A stretch of 64,000 nt of DNA from Chytriomyces cf. hyalinus JEL632 (Eukaryota > Chytridiomycota > Chytridiomycetes > Chytridiales > Chytriomycetaceae), in NCBI GenBank assembly GCA_025435555.1, contig JAIWWG010000001.1:372001-436000 (forward strand), read 5' to 3'. A program made the translations under genes and the position numbers. A model generated the notes under the pieces. The model ran no database searches. It had not been told where the DNA came from and saw only the letters and a list, made by a program, of their open reading frames with translations. This document shows, in pieces, positions 21,169-33,560 of the stretch (the stretch's first letter is position 1; each line of letters starts with the position of its first letter).

Positions 21169-23310
21169 ATGTCCACAACCCAGCAACCCGCTCCCCGACT
21201 GACTCGCTCCACCGATGCCGAGCAACAGGCGCCAGCCAGCACCAAGAACGTGTCGTTTGCCTTCTCTCCACCATGGCTTGCTACCGCAAAGAATGTGCTC
21301 CAGCTGTTGCCTTGTGAAACCTGGCTGCGAGTAATCGCCGCCGTTGACACTGTTGAAGCATGTCTTGTGCTGTCCAGTGCAAGTCGCGTTTTCCGTATCG
21401 AGTCCCTCGACCCTTCTTCTGCCACAAACGACAAGAATATCCTCAGAGATGGAATCATTCAGCAGATGCTGCTCCTTGAGCCGTTGCTGTCACTGCGTTT
21501 CTCGGCGATGGTGTCCACAAGTCAGCCAGGACCTCATGGTCAAATCGATGTTCAGTCTGGGTCCGATCCACTGCTGCTGCATCGCCATATTGACGTTTTC
21601 TTAAGGCGTGCATTGGGACAAGAGCCAGATCGCTATACAGATGGTATGTTATGCCCCACCAGGTTTACTTCCGTCGTTCAAGATGTGACCCACACTTGAG
21701 TCCTGCAGTCAAATCAATTTAATAATTTCAACTCTCCCTCTCCCTCTTTCCCCACACAAGTGTTTACGGAGTGGGTCCACTACAACGGGAACCTGTCCGA
21801 ATTGGAACTTTTCGAGCTGCGAGATGTCTGGGAGCGCAAAGCCGGCGGCGCAAGAGGTCGCAGTGTCGCACGGGATTACGCCGAATGGGAAGGCGCGTAT
21901 ATTCGTATGGCTAAAGAAATCAAACGCGATCTATGCAAAGTTTGGGCAGTTTTGGGAAAACTTTTCCCGTTTACAAAGCTTGAGAATGCCGTGTGGAGGG
22001 AAGCGCGCTTGTTGAGAGAAATTCCTGAGGGCGAAGATGTTGCTACTGGCGCTTCGAATGGAGGTCACCGTCAAAGTAGGAGCAGCAAGTCGAAATCCAA
22101 GGAACGAAACCATTCGCGCGACAATCGAAAACCAAACTACTGCAATCACGCTTCAGAAACCTCTGCAGGAGTCGCAGAGTTCTTGCCAGGAGTTATCAAA
22201 AGGGTGCCTGTGAATGGCATCGAAATCTTTGAGTTCGAAACGGTCGCCGTCTCAACCGCATCAAAAGGAGGAAAACGTGGCTCGAAAACAAAAGTCGAAT
22301 CAAACCAAGAAACCCGCAAGCGCAATGCAAGCAGAGGATATCGATCCCGCAGTCGGGGGCTGGAGTCTGAAGAGGACGGTGCGGACGAAATACGCACGCG
22401 AAGAACGCACGAAAAGCCTCCCCCTTCGCCCAATCTGAAGTTTTCGACATCTGCTCCTACGGACGCGAGACGTCAGCTATGTGTTCTCCCTGTGTCAATG
22501 AGCATTCCTCGCTCCGAAACAAAAACTTCTCAATTCCAGTATTTATCATCCACAACGTCATCCACGGCAACCCTTCTTGATACCCAAAGCCCATATCTCT
22601 CTCCTTCCTCGTCAATAGCATCTTCAATTCTTCACAGCCCGCAACCTAGGAGCATTCTGCGGAAACCTTCAACAGGGAACACGCCGCTCTTCAATGGCAC
22701 CCCTTCAATTCTCTCGAGTGGGCGCACTTTGAACAAGACCAGGTCGTACACAATGACAGATATTGCTATCACTGCACCGCCATTCGATCTTGACGGTTGC
22801 ACTTCAGGGGCTGCAGATGTTGAGAAGGCAAGTCGAGATGAAGTCGCGAACTCTCACGTCCGTGCAGAGGAGCGACGAAACATTTCGCCGAGTCTTGATG
22901 ATAGCCCACTTTTTGTGATTGATGATTTATGCGGAGCTGAAGCAATAATCGTTGCTCATGGAGGGGGTCTACCCAGCATCCCAGGCAGGGACCGTGGTGT
23001 CCCGGGTTTAGTAAATGGGCGAAATTCTGAGGAAAAGGAAGAAGGAGGCGAGAAATGTGGTGGTGACAGTGGCGGGATTCGAGTGAGCAGGGCGGGGCAT
23101 ACCCCAATAATATCACGAAAGCAAATGCGATTACTCAAGAAATACGGGGCATCTACGCATTTTGGCAAGTCCAGCTCCAACAGTTCCGCTGTAAAAGAAA
23201 CGCAGGTTGACGATGATGCGCGTGGACCAAAGGCTGATACAGTCGGAGATGGTTCAACAGGCAACGTTGTGGGGAGTATTTCTGCTTCGCTTGAACGTGT
23301 GAAGCTTTAA
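21169..23310 (+). CDS. F-box-like protein with long disordered C-terminus
   Basis: Exons 21169-21643 and 21761-23310 (117-nt intron, phase 1); 674 residues. Residues about 43-80 (LLPCETWLRVIAAVDTVEACLVLSSASRVFR) fit the F-box consensus: Leu-Pro near the start, a hydrophobic helix, then a Cys/Leu-rich helix. The region after the intron to about residue 260 is helical and folded-looking (FTEWVHYNGNLSELELFELRDVW). The rest is polar, Ser/Lys/Arg-rich and probably disordered. F-box proteins bring substrates to SCF ubiquitin ligases through SKP1. No substrate-binding repeats are visible. The F-box call is by pattern only. Confidence 0.6.
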
Positions 23311-23555
23311 GTTGCGGTTGGTTGTTAATGTGCTTCTTATTTATGCGCGATGTTGTATTCAATGAAATCTGAGTATCCGTACTTGCTTGATGATTTCGTA
23401 CTTGCACCACTTGTTTCTCAAATGCTTATTAACCTGTCTCGTCTCAACTTCATGAAATGCATCAAGCGAGGCACCTTTATATAGTGCACAATATATTCCT
23501 TTTTGTGGCAACGGAAAGATCATGCAGTAGTAAGTTTTCAAAATGGAAACGCGAA

Positions 23556-26500
23556 TCAATCCATAATCTTGGTATATGAGGGCGGATTCAGCCGCCGCTT
23601 CACGACTTTCATGGCATACAGCGGCAAAGAACTCACGCAGGTAATCACCAGCACTTTGCTTACGAAATTCCAGGTGAGAATAAACTCCAGATCTGTGAAA
23701 CCCCTTCCCGTTAGAAGTTTGTTTGCTGCAGAAAGCTGAATGAATCGCTTACCGAAATCTGTTTTCAACACCCACATACTCGCAATATAAATGCATACAG
23801 TGAGAAGCTCACTGTACACCATCCAAGCATGCCATGTGCGAATCTCAAATGCTACCATCAGCAGTTCATTGAAGATTAATGATGTGAACGAGATGGACAC
23901 GATGTGGACAAACTCGTTTTCAAATAGCATCAGCGAGAGAAGCATGATGGCACCTCCTTGGTACACTGATATCAGCAACCATGTGAAGAATGTTTTGAAT
24001 GACAGCGAGCGGCCCTAAAATACACATATGATCAGAGTGATGTTTTGGCGCTTGATAGGCACTCACTTTGCGGAGGTCCTTGTATAACTCTGGATACAGT
24101 AGTGCCATATCCTCTGACAAGTCGCGATCCAGTACAAGAGAAAACACCGGCGCCATTGTATATACTGTCGCATACCCAACAATCAACAGACCCTGCGAAA
24201 ATAATTGCGCTTGTCAACATACTAAGTAATTCAGTGTTGAGAAACACACCTGATATAGCGGAATGGGTGCGTAATAAAAGATTGCGGAGAACACTGCCTG
24301 CATCACAGATATGATCAAACCACGATGGATAACAAACTGACTAAGCTTGGCAGATCGCTTGTCTGATAAAACCATTTAAGGAACGTCTTTATAATAACAA
24401 CGGAAATTTTAGAGCACTCACAACTATTTCTCCCATGCCACAGAAGAAGCTTTGTTAAATGACTGAATTGCGTGACAGAAAAATCGGCCGCAAGACTGGC
24501 CTGTTTTCCTTCTTTCCCAACAATACCAACACCAACATCTGCTGCTTGGATCATGCTCACATCGTTCCCACCGTCCCCAATCGCACAAACGCGCGCACCC
24601 GATTTTGCCGCAGCTGACGCTCGAATCATATTTGTCATTTCAGCTTTTTGCGTGGGAGAGCATCGGCAGCAGATCACAACGGAGAGCTGTAAAGCCACTT
24701 CAATAAAAGAAGCACGATGATGCGTCGTAAAGGCATGCAAAGATTCCCCGTCGATAATTAATGCGAGATCCGTTCTCGATTTTAAGAAATCCAGTTCATC
24801 AAATGCTTGGATAGGATCCGTGACTACAGCATGCTTTTTAGAACAAAAAAATTCAGCAATGGATTCTCTCACCTTTTGAAACTATATGAATGCCCTGATT
24901 CCTTGCAACCAATTTACTGCTCACAGCTACGCATTGTGCAGTTTCGATTTTGTCCCCAGTCAACATCCAAATCTTCAACCCCGCATTCCTCAGTAACTCA
25001 AGCGTCCCTTTCACATCTTCCTGCAGCTTATCTTCGACCCCAGTTAATCCAAGCAACTCCAAATCCCGCTCAATGCCAGAAATTGCCTCCCGAACCGCAG
25101 TTGATCGCGCGGCAGGGTTCATTTGAATTGACGCCTCAGAGAACCGAACTTCAAACGCTGCCAAGTCCTGCTCGCTCATTCTTTTTCGAGCAATCACGAG
25201 AGTTCGGAGCCCTTCACGAGCCATGTTCCCGCATTCTTCTTCTAACCAGTCGTTGCTGCGGACAAGACTGCTCATGACACCATCAGCACCTTTGACGAAA
25301 AACCAAATCTCAAACGTGGTCAGGTCACGCAAGATGATGCCCATGCGTTTCGATTCACTTGTGAAAGGGAATGTGTGGAGTATTTGATAGGAAAAGAGAA
25401 AAGGCTCGGATGGTGTTGATTGGCTGGAAGAGCTGCTGCTTCCAATCTTGTATTTGGATTGGCGAGAAGGCGCCAGTTGCAGTTGCAGGTGCGTGAGCGA
25501 ACGGTGATGCAACGCAAGCCCGACTTGTTCGGTCCATTTCACAATCGCAACTTCGTCTGGACTTGAGGCTTGGTATGACAGAGCTCCATCGTCCGAATAC
25601 ACGGGGGTAACCTAAAAAAAGGGAATTTGATTCAGCAGAGTACGTGCACGGAATGAACCACTGAAAGGTCATACGTTATGACAGAGTGCCAATGCAAAAA
25701 CAATATCCCGCACACGGCTTCCAATATCTCTTACACCTCTCGCCGCGATGGATCCACCGGCCCCCAGTACCACCCCACCCCCGCCACGCACTCCAGCTTC
25801 AATCATCCTGGCAACTTCACTCATTCCATCTTCTCCCGCGAATGCCATCGTTCCCAAGTGCAGTTTTTTTAACTCCATCTCATTACGTGTCAGAGTCCCC
25901 GTTTTGTCCGTTAAAAGATACCCAATCCGCCCCAGCTCTTCAGGAATCGTGCTCGTTCGAACGATAGTGTCGGGTATATCTGAATCCGCCATGATCTGAT
26001 TTGAATAGACCGTTTTTCCCATGTCTAAATTGACGCGCAGGCTGAAAATACGCAAAGTTAAAATTGGCTGCTGTCAATTAACAAAAGATAAAATTCATGG
26101 GAGCTTACCTGATTGGTATAATTGAAGAGAAGAGAATTAAGAAGCGAACGGCGGTTGTGTACCATGCACCTTTGAAACCGTCCAGCATGACCATAACAAT
26201 TGACAGCGCGAATGTAACCACCGCCAAAATCTGTGATTTTGATAGAAAGGATAAAAAAGTTCAGCAAGGACGAAACAAAAAGTGAGATAGACGTGTCACC
26301 TTTGATAATCGGTTTATCTCCCAGTCCAGGAGCCCGACTTTGCTCGCTGGGAAACTTGTATTCATAACAGCACGCGTATCCCGCCCTGTATATAGCACAA
26401 GAGCTATCGCTGTGCCCGAGGCAATTACGGTGTTGCTCCACAAAGTATTTTCGATAGACAAAGAATCGATTCGATCATTCTGGGATAAAACGGCTGATCA

Positions 26501-27675
26501 GAAGAATGATAATGCTTTAAGTAGGAGTTTCGCACTTGGTTGACTTCGTGAATGGTGAAATTTCCATGGAAAGAGTGTATATCTTTCGACGGACTCTCGG
26601 CTGATTGAAGCGACGCAGTCAATATTCGAAGGATAGCTAAATTTTGAATAATACCATAAACAGAGGCAGTTAACTGAAGTAAATTATCGACAGTTGACAA
26701 GCGCTGAGTGAGAGGAACTGCGATACTTGGAGCGAAATTAAAAGGTTTAACACGCATCCTGAAAAAAAAATCCCTTCGCTTACCGCATTTTCCAATCTGT
26801 TTCTCCATCTAATTGATCAGTCCGAATGAAGCAGGCACCACCTTCTTCTGATGTTCGAACAAGAATGCAATCCGCTGGAACCTGAAGACCCGCACAAACA
26901 GGAACATGGAAAGTATGTTTCAGGATCAAGTTCGCACTCGAAAAAAAGAACGCGACCGCACCCTTTGATCTTTCCGCAAAACAAGCAAGTCGCCGACTCG
27001 CAACTGCGCACTGGGAACATTTTCGAGCTCTGATTCGTGAAGCGCATGTGGCAGATATCGTGTGTACATTTCTGAGTTTGCTTGCGTGTCTCGTTGCATG
27101 CGTGCGTAATCATCGGACGCTTCTTTGGCCATTGTCACTGTGAGCACAAAGACCAAAGGAGCGACGTAGCTGAAGAGAAGCCCGATTTTCAAAGCGGGAA
27201 TAAGCTGCGAAAGCGCAACGAGGAGGAAATAGAGATTGAAAAAGAACTTGAACTGCGAGAATCAAGAATCAAGAATTAGGTTTCTGTCAGAGAAAACAAG
27301 AGCCCAACTCACCTGGTGGTATAGCACAACAGGCACAAAAGAGAACAAAGTGTACTTTTGATTTCGCACGACATTCGGTGGATAGATGGCTGCTGACGAC
27401 TGCATGCGGAGGGAGACTTCGCGCGGTCGTGTCGACTGCGGCCGAGATCGTGCCCATGTGAAAGGGTTCAATGCAAAGGATAGCCATCCGAGAGTACTTC
27501 CCCGCATTGGCGGCGAGAGTCTGCTGACAGGTGACTCATCGCGTGTTGTCGTGTGCAGTGCTCCTTCACTGCTGCGACGACGAACAAGTCCGCTTGGCGA
27601 AAGCACGTTCGACTCATCGGCTTGTGCGCTGCGAGAAGTGCGGATCCCAAGGAGTGGAATGTCCTGCGGCACCAT
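23556..27675 (-). CDS. NEO1: P4-ATPase flippase, NEO1/ATP9 type
   Basis: Fourteen exons: 27675-27313, 27252-26962, 26881-26784, 26725-26655, 26600-26536, 26479-26300, 26230-26109, 26041-25675, 25611-24873, 24823-24422, 24362-24250, 24192-24067, 24014-23753 and 23692-23556; 893 residues. The phosphorylation motif DKTGTLTR is at about residue 224, after [17 protein letters not shown] and [16 protein letters not shown], which are typical of Neo1/ATP9. The actuator region has [10 protein letters not shown]. The nucleotide and hinge part has [22 protein letters not shown] and [19 protein letters not shown]. All catalytic motifs are present. Neo1 flips phosphatidylethanolamine and serine across Golgi and endosome membranes and works without a CDC50 partner. 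The protein is somewhat shorter than yeast Neo1. The upstream gene on the same strand ends only 66 nt before this start codon. Confidence 0.92.
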
Positions 27676-27741
27676 TCTCGTGCGTGGATGTTTGTTTTTT
27701 TGGACCTTTTTATTTTCCTGAGGGGATGAGAGGACCTTCGC

Positions 27742-28995
27742 TTAATATTCAGCTAGCCCCATATCCAAACTTTCTTTCCAGGCCTTCCCAAGTTCAGCGC
27801 GAAACCTTTTTCGCCGTGGGTTGCTTTCAACTTCCAACATGGGAAATGCGCGCTTAGCTTCGTGCAAGAGCGGATCAATGAAAGGTTCCGCCACTGAGAT
27901 GGACCCAACTTTCGATGTACCATCAGGTCGGACAGTAGACTTCCCCAACTTTTTTGTCCCACTAAGTTGTGGGGAATACGATGAATGGAGCAAAGGAAGT
28001 CGGGATTGGGGGGATTGGGGGTGTTGCCGGTGAGTTTTCAAAGCGCTAGGTGGGCGGACAGAGTGCATTGAGCGGGTTTGAATTTTGAGTCTACTATGGG
28101 AGCTGGTGGGTGATAACGCTCGAGGCGATGAGCCCCTTGGAGGGACGTGCTCTTTGGCGGCTGCAGCCGACCGATTTTTCTGGTTGCTCTTCGAAACACC
28201 CAATTCAAGAGATTTGAATTTAGTCGGAGAATGTGGAATGGCTGTCTGAAATTGAATGTCGCGTTAAGGATGGTATAGCTGCGTTTATAAAAGTTCACCA
28301 ACTTTTCGGAATGGTGACGATATGTGCGAGGGAAATTGCGCCTTCAACCTCTGAATGCATCTCAATATGTCGGATTTTTGCAACTCAAACTCTTGCACCG
28401 CTTTTCGTCTGTTAGTTGAAGAGTCGAACTGTGACTCGACCAGTTTCCGCTTGGCCGTGGGAGAGCTTATAGAAATAGAATTGCCGCGTTGGCTGGTCTC
28501 CCTTCCAGGTGAATGCGTTCGATCCACTGGAGTATGTGATGACGCAGGTTTTCTGAGCAGCTTCACGGGCAGGTTTTCCGCTTCTTTGTAGATTTCAAGT
28601 GGGTTCAAATGGCGAACAACAAAGTCCGGAGGGTGCTGCGTCTGCTTGCTGACTTTTGGAACGTGAGCTCGTTTTTTCCCAACATGACTCTGCTTCTTCG
28701 GACTCTTGCGATTGTTTTCCTTCGTATTCGCCGCTCCGCGTGGCTCTGATTTCGAAATATTCGGCGCTTCTCGCGCACTGCGGTTTTCATTTGCGGTGAG
28801 ACCGAAGGATGTTTGCATAGTTTGTTTCCTTTGGATCGAACGCACACGCTGCGGCAACACCGAGTGTGACCCAGGCTTGCTGCTCCTGGAATCCTTCGAT
28901 GGACGAACTTTTTCTGCAGTCGCTGCCTTCAATCCTATCCCAACAATGAGTTCCGCGCTGTCCAAGGTGCCGCTTCCAATGCTGGTGTCGTCCAT
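27742..28995 (-). CDS. basic, largely disordered protein of unknown function
   Basis: Exons 28995-28299 and 28241-27742 (57-nt intron, phase 1); 398 residues. No family recognised. It is rich in Lys, Arg, Ser and Pro. Short ordered-looking pieces are FVVRHLNPLEIYKEAENLP (about residue 127) and a helical segment around EFELQKSDILRCIQRLK. A conserved-looking C-terminal helix reads RFRAELGKAWKESLDMGLAEY. The composition suggests a nuclear or cytoskeletal binding protein (inference only). The stop codon lies 66 nt before the NEO1 start. Confidence 0.6.
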
Positions 28996-29317
28996 TTTTG
29001 GTGGAATTTGTTTTGTTTATCGACTCATGCGTTGGACGAAATTGTGGTCGCGTACCCCGTTGATCTCGCTGTCAGGAGACACTCGGGGAAAGTGTTTCGC
29101 TGGCTCCATGAGAAATATTAAGGTGAAGAGGAAGATGTTGTGATTCACAGTTAAGATTCAGAAGTGCGAAACCATTTATATGGATTCCTGAAACTGAACT
29201 TGAAAGGATCAGAGCAGCAGAGCATGGAGAGAAATGGAGATATAAGCGGTCTTGGAGAAGCGTGCACACTTTTCTGCCTCTTGTTAAGTTTAAAAAGTTA
29301 ACCAGTACAACAACCAG
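28996..29317. other. intergenic, divergent promoter region
   Basis: About 320 bases between the divergent unknown protein and the rhodanese phosphatase. Nothing else seen. Confidence 0.4.
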
Positions 29318-29853
29318 ATGTGGTCATCTCAATCTGCCCCCACGCTTGAACCAGAGGAGCTTGCTGACTGGATGCGGGTATGTGAGAGACAGGCAGTGTG
29401 CCCGCACTTGTGCTAAGTTTCCATACCAGGACCCGTCCAAGAAGCCGAACGTGGACTACCTGGTTGTAGATGTGAGGGATGAGGACTTTATCGGCGGGTA
29501 TTTGATACTCTCACGCAGCGAGATCAACTCCTCGGCTTGACGCATTTGAACTCTCTTGTGTCAGGCATATATCGAAAGCGTTGAACGTGCCCTCTAAGGA
29601 CTTTCACAAAGACCCTTCCAGTTTTGCTGCACAACTTGCCGCTCCCAAAAAAGTCGTTTTCCACTGCGCCTTGTCACAAGTCCGTGGACCCAAGGCTGCG
29701 AATGCGTATCTGAGGGACGTGGTTGCGGCCACAGGGTCAAACCAACAGGTTTACGTGCTGCAGGGAGGGTTTACGAGCTGGCAGCTTCGCTATGGCAAAG
29801 ATGCATCGTTGACGGAAAATTATGATGAGGAGCTTTGGAAGCACAACTACTGA
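29318..29853 (+). CDS. rhodanese/CDC25-like phosphatase (Ych1/Ibp1 type)
   Basis: Exons 29318-29377, 29430-29497 and 29565-29853; 138 residues, a single rhodanese domain. The blocks VDYLVVDVRDEDFIGGHISKALNVPS and the active-site loop HCALSQVR (HCx5R with catalytic Cys), followed by GPKAA, match the small CDC25-like proteins Ych1 of budding yeast and Ibp1 of fission yeast. VLQGGFTSWQ is the usual C-terminal helix-turn. These enzymes have phosphatase or arsenate reductase activity in vitro; the true substrate is unsettled. The start at 29318 gives the normal N-terminal length before the VDVRDEDF strand. Confidence 0.88.
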
Positions 29854-30031
29854 ATAAAGTCTAGTGGACTGATGACAGCTAGTTCAATTATCATATACGC
29901 CTGGATGCATGTTCGCGAACAGCTGAATTCTCGTTCTGATCATGTTCAGACAGACGCATTCAACCACCACACGGCCAATCAGTTCAACAGAAAGGGTTTC
30001 TTGATGATGGATTTCTTTAAAATTTACACGA

Positions 30032-32620
30032 CTATAAAACTAAATTCTTGGACTCCTGTCTTGAAGGAATCACAGGACTTTCACTGCTTATTTCAGCAGT
30101 GACTGGCTCTGTTTTGGTTGTCTCCGCTTTGGCTGGATCTGTTGCAGCATCGCTTTTTGGACCCCCGAACAGCCAGCGCATGATACCACCTGATGCAGGT
30201 GGCTTGGCAGGATCTGCGACAGTTTCCTCTTCTTTTTTGCCCTCTTTTCTATCCGAGGCCTGCACTTCTTCAGCCGCTACCGCAATGACTGCATCGGGTT
30301 TGGCGCTTGGCAAAGTCTCTGAATCAGCCGCCCGCATTTCAGAATCTTTGCCGATTGGTGCGGGGGGCGTATGAATAACTGCGCTGACGTCTTCTGTTGC
30401 AACGGAAGCTTCTTGCGGTGCTTCAACAACCACAACAGCGGCAGCATGTTGATCCTGACGATCATTGTCCACCAACGGTTCATTCCCCCGAAACACATCC
30501 GCATCGTCCGTAGAATACATGGCATAAATGTCCTCCTCGACAATATGCTGACTTCCATCGGCGCGAATGATGACTTTGCGTCGCACGTTTCCAATGATGG
30601 TTTCTGTCCCAGTCTTGACGCGATCTTTGATGTTGTGAAACACTTTCTGCGCTTTTGCATCGAGGCCGAGTTTAGCAGCAGCGCTTTGCGGGTGCACGCG
30701 TAAATTTGCAAGACTTCGGGTTCGCGGTGTTCTTGGCGGTGCCGCGTCGTTTGGAATTTGCTCTGGCGTTTCTGATTTTTACCAAAAATGTCAAAATAAA
30801 ACCACTGGTAAGATCAACCGATCGATGCGAAGAAAAAAAGGATTTCTTACGTGTCGGCAATATTTGCACTGCCATAGGTTTTTGGACATCTGCAGGTACA
30901 GTTTGAATGGCAGGTTCCTTGACTCCAGGCCTTTTCAAAGACGCTGCTCGAGGACTGGGGGAGAATGTCGAAGAAACCCCAACGTTCATGGCCATATTTG
31001 CATTCGGGGGAAATGCTGAAGAAGGCGAAGAGCCCCCGCTTTGATACACAATCGCTTTGTGAGCAAATGGCGAAGAAGGAGAAGAACCTCCATTCTGATT
31101 TACATTTGCAGCGGGGGGAGAAATCACAGGTATTTCAGGCAACTTTCGCGGTTGCAAGCGATGCACTGGACTATTTGAGATTGTTGTGGCAGTAGGCGCA
31201 GCAGGGACTGCTCGAGGTTCGGCCGGTTCAACACGACTGGATGGAAGGAAGGGAGCATGAACTGGAGCGATTCTTGGTCTGGGCAGTTTTTCGCCGCCAC
31301 TTGCAGCGCTTCGTGCCGCCGCTGTCGGAAAATGGATTGGGGATGGTGGAAGTACAGGTGATGAATGTCCTTCAAGGGGCAATGTGGATACTTTCATGGA
31401 TGTGGAGCGTATAGGACGTTCTACCATAACTGGCTGCCCAGATCCTGGTGCAACGACGGGTGACGGTGTCTGACGGAGAGTTTTCGCATCCGTTTCAAGA
31501 TAAGCTCCAACAATTTCGTCCGAAACAACCTTCTCTGGAACAGTTTTGTCCTTCTGGCCGAAGGGATTATGCCCGTCTCCTTTTTTCGATCCGAGCGTTC
31601 CGACAAATTGCTTCAATTTCGCGCGTGACTCTTTCGCCCCCACAGCTATCGACTTTCTCGATATTTCCAATTTCTCCATCATTTTCTGTCGAAACTTGGC
31701 CCCTGAAATTGCCAGCGCGCTTGCTTGTTTGATTTCAATTTTTGATACGCTTGCTGCATTCACGGTTGTGGTGGTTTGAGGAAAGATGATAACAGGAGAA
31801 GCGTGGCCTTTGATGGCGCTTGAATATCGCTTTCGCCGGATCCCTGAATTTGTTTGGCTGAGCTGCTGCCGGGATTGCGACTTTTGCTGTTCGACCGGAA
31901 AAGCGGGACTGTCGGTTTCTTCCTCCCATTCATCGTCTTCAACCATGACTCCTATCGAAGTGGCGATTACCTTGGGATTTGGAGAAGAATTTCCAGCATC
32001 CGGTGCGGGCAGCGTTGGTAATTCTCTATGCACCATTGGAACAGCTTCCTCAGTGATAGGAGGAGTTTCGGTATCGACGATCAGCACTCTTTCCATCTTG
32101 GAGCTTGCTGCTTTTGACATGGTCACAGTGGCACTTTTTTGAGGAGTCGAAACAGAGGCATTGGAAGCAGACGGATCTTCAAGCGCCTTTTGGTAGGAGT
32201 AGAAGCTGTTGACGGTATTCACAGATGAGTCGAAGCGCCGTTCGGACACGTTCTTGATGGGATTGGATACATGGACAGATGAAGTTCGTGGCTTGCGTTC
32301 CGCAGGTTTTTGTTTTTGAGTACTTTCGACCAGTTTGATTTGTTGGATGTCTGGCGCAAAACTAACGGCCTTCTTCTTTTTTGAAGCGTTCTAATAGCGA
32401 TCATGATGAGTACAAGCTGCGTGGGGGGTGTACCCAGATGGGAGAGAGTGAGTGTGTGTGTGGGGGGGTGTACCTTGTCTCGTTGAGCTTCGCCCTCGAT
32501 GCGTTCTCTGTCTTTCTGGGCCTTTGTCTTTGCCCAAGTGCGATGCCGCCGTGCAATGTCCTGCGCATTTGCTGGCGAGGTTGTCACCCACTCGGATTCG
32601 TCGGTGGTCGCTTTCGACAT
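30032..32620 (-). CDS. large disordered protein with a PP1-docking motif
   Basis: Exons 32620-32474, 32390-30851 and 30771-30032; 808 residues. No family recognised. Most of it is Pro/Ser/Ala-rich and low in order. At about residues 53-62 the sequence KKKKAVSFAPD fits the protein phosphatase 1 docking motif (basic residues, then V-x-F, then an acidic residue). Many proline-rich stretches (LPPSPIHFP, PRKLPEIPVI) could bind SH3 or WW domains. A folded-looking piece near residue 590 reads KVFHNIKDRVKTGTETIIGNVRRKV. The C-terminal third is acidic and Ala-rich. Possible role: regulatory scaffold for PP1 (inference from one short motif). Confidence 0.65.
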
Positions 32621-33560
32621 CACTTTTAATTAGGCTTGTTTGTGGTCGATGAAATTTTCGCTAAGTTTTTAACAGCAATTTTAACGTGCACACGCCGTCC
32701 GTCATCAGACACGCTGTGTCAGGTTCTTCCGCACAAGCATCGTCCGTGTTGCGTCGAGCGTGCCGCTTTTTCCTTTGCCGCTGCTTTTGCGGCAGAAGCG
32801 GCGCATGTCGCGGATTGTTCCGTTCGGCGACCAATTAACTCCACCGGAACGGACAAAGTCCCAACCTTCCGCTTGACTCTTTCAAGTCAGCTTTACATAG
32901 ACAGAGGCCAGATTTGTCAATCAAATTGTTAACATCCAGCCAACCACCGTTGAGCCTCTACGTCTGCATTTTACATTTTCGGCTGGACAACCGAGACGGT
33001 CAAAGCGGCGCTTTTTTGCTGGCTGCCGTATTCCAACAACTTAACATCGAATTTTCGCTGAAGCAAGTTATCAAGCTGCCAACCCATCTTATACTTTATT
33101 CGAACTCTTCCTTCGGCGCTGTTGAGATCAAAATGGTTTTGCAGCCTCACAGTAACATCATTAACGCGTGGCACTGTCAGAAATTGAACCTGAAGGCTGC
33201 TTGCGTTTCTGAGGAGGGAAGCTTAATGAATTCTCATCATGAGAAGATCGAAACATTTTTAAAGACAGGGTTCAAAATCCAAGGACTCACAAGCAGTATC
33301 GCGAATGCTATGAAGGATGGCCACATAATCAAAATCGGTATTATGGTCATTTGAGTACGAGTGTGTTGCTTTCCCTGCCGAATACAACGTTAGCAAGTTT
33401 AGTTGACGTTATTGATCTCCAGTCTCACCAAGGTCATCACACGCTTATCTCTTGGGCACATAGCAATAGTAGGACGGAAGAGGTGAAGAATGTCATGCAT
33501 CAGTTTATTGTGCGCGTTCGGGGCTGGTAAAAACCCATTCGAATGTGTCAAGCAGAGAGG
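32621..33560. other. intergenic
   Basis: About 940 bases between two minus-strand genes. A plus-strand frame at 32914-33354 is open for 146 codons, but its first ATG (33132) is late and no similarity is recognised. No RNA gene seen. It should hold the promoter of the PP1-motif protein. Confidence 0.4.

Noticed and set aside
32914-33354. Plus-strand open frame of 146 codons
   Set aside because: First ATG is late, no similarity, isolated between two minus-strand genes.
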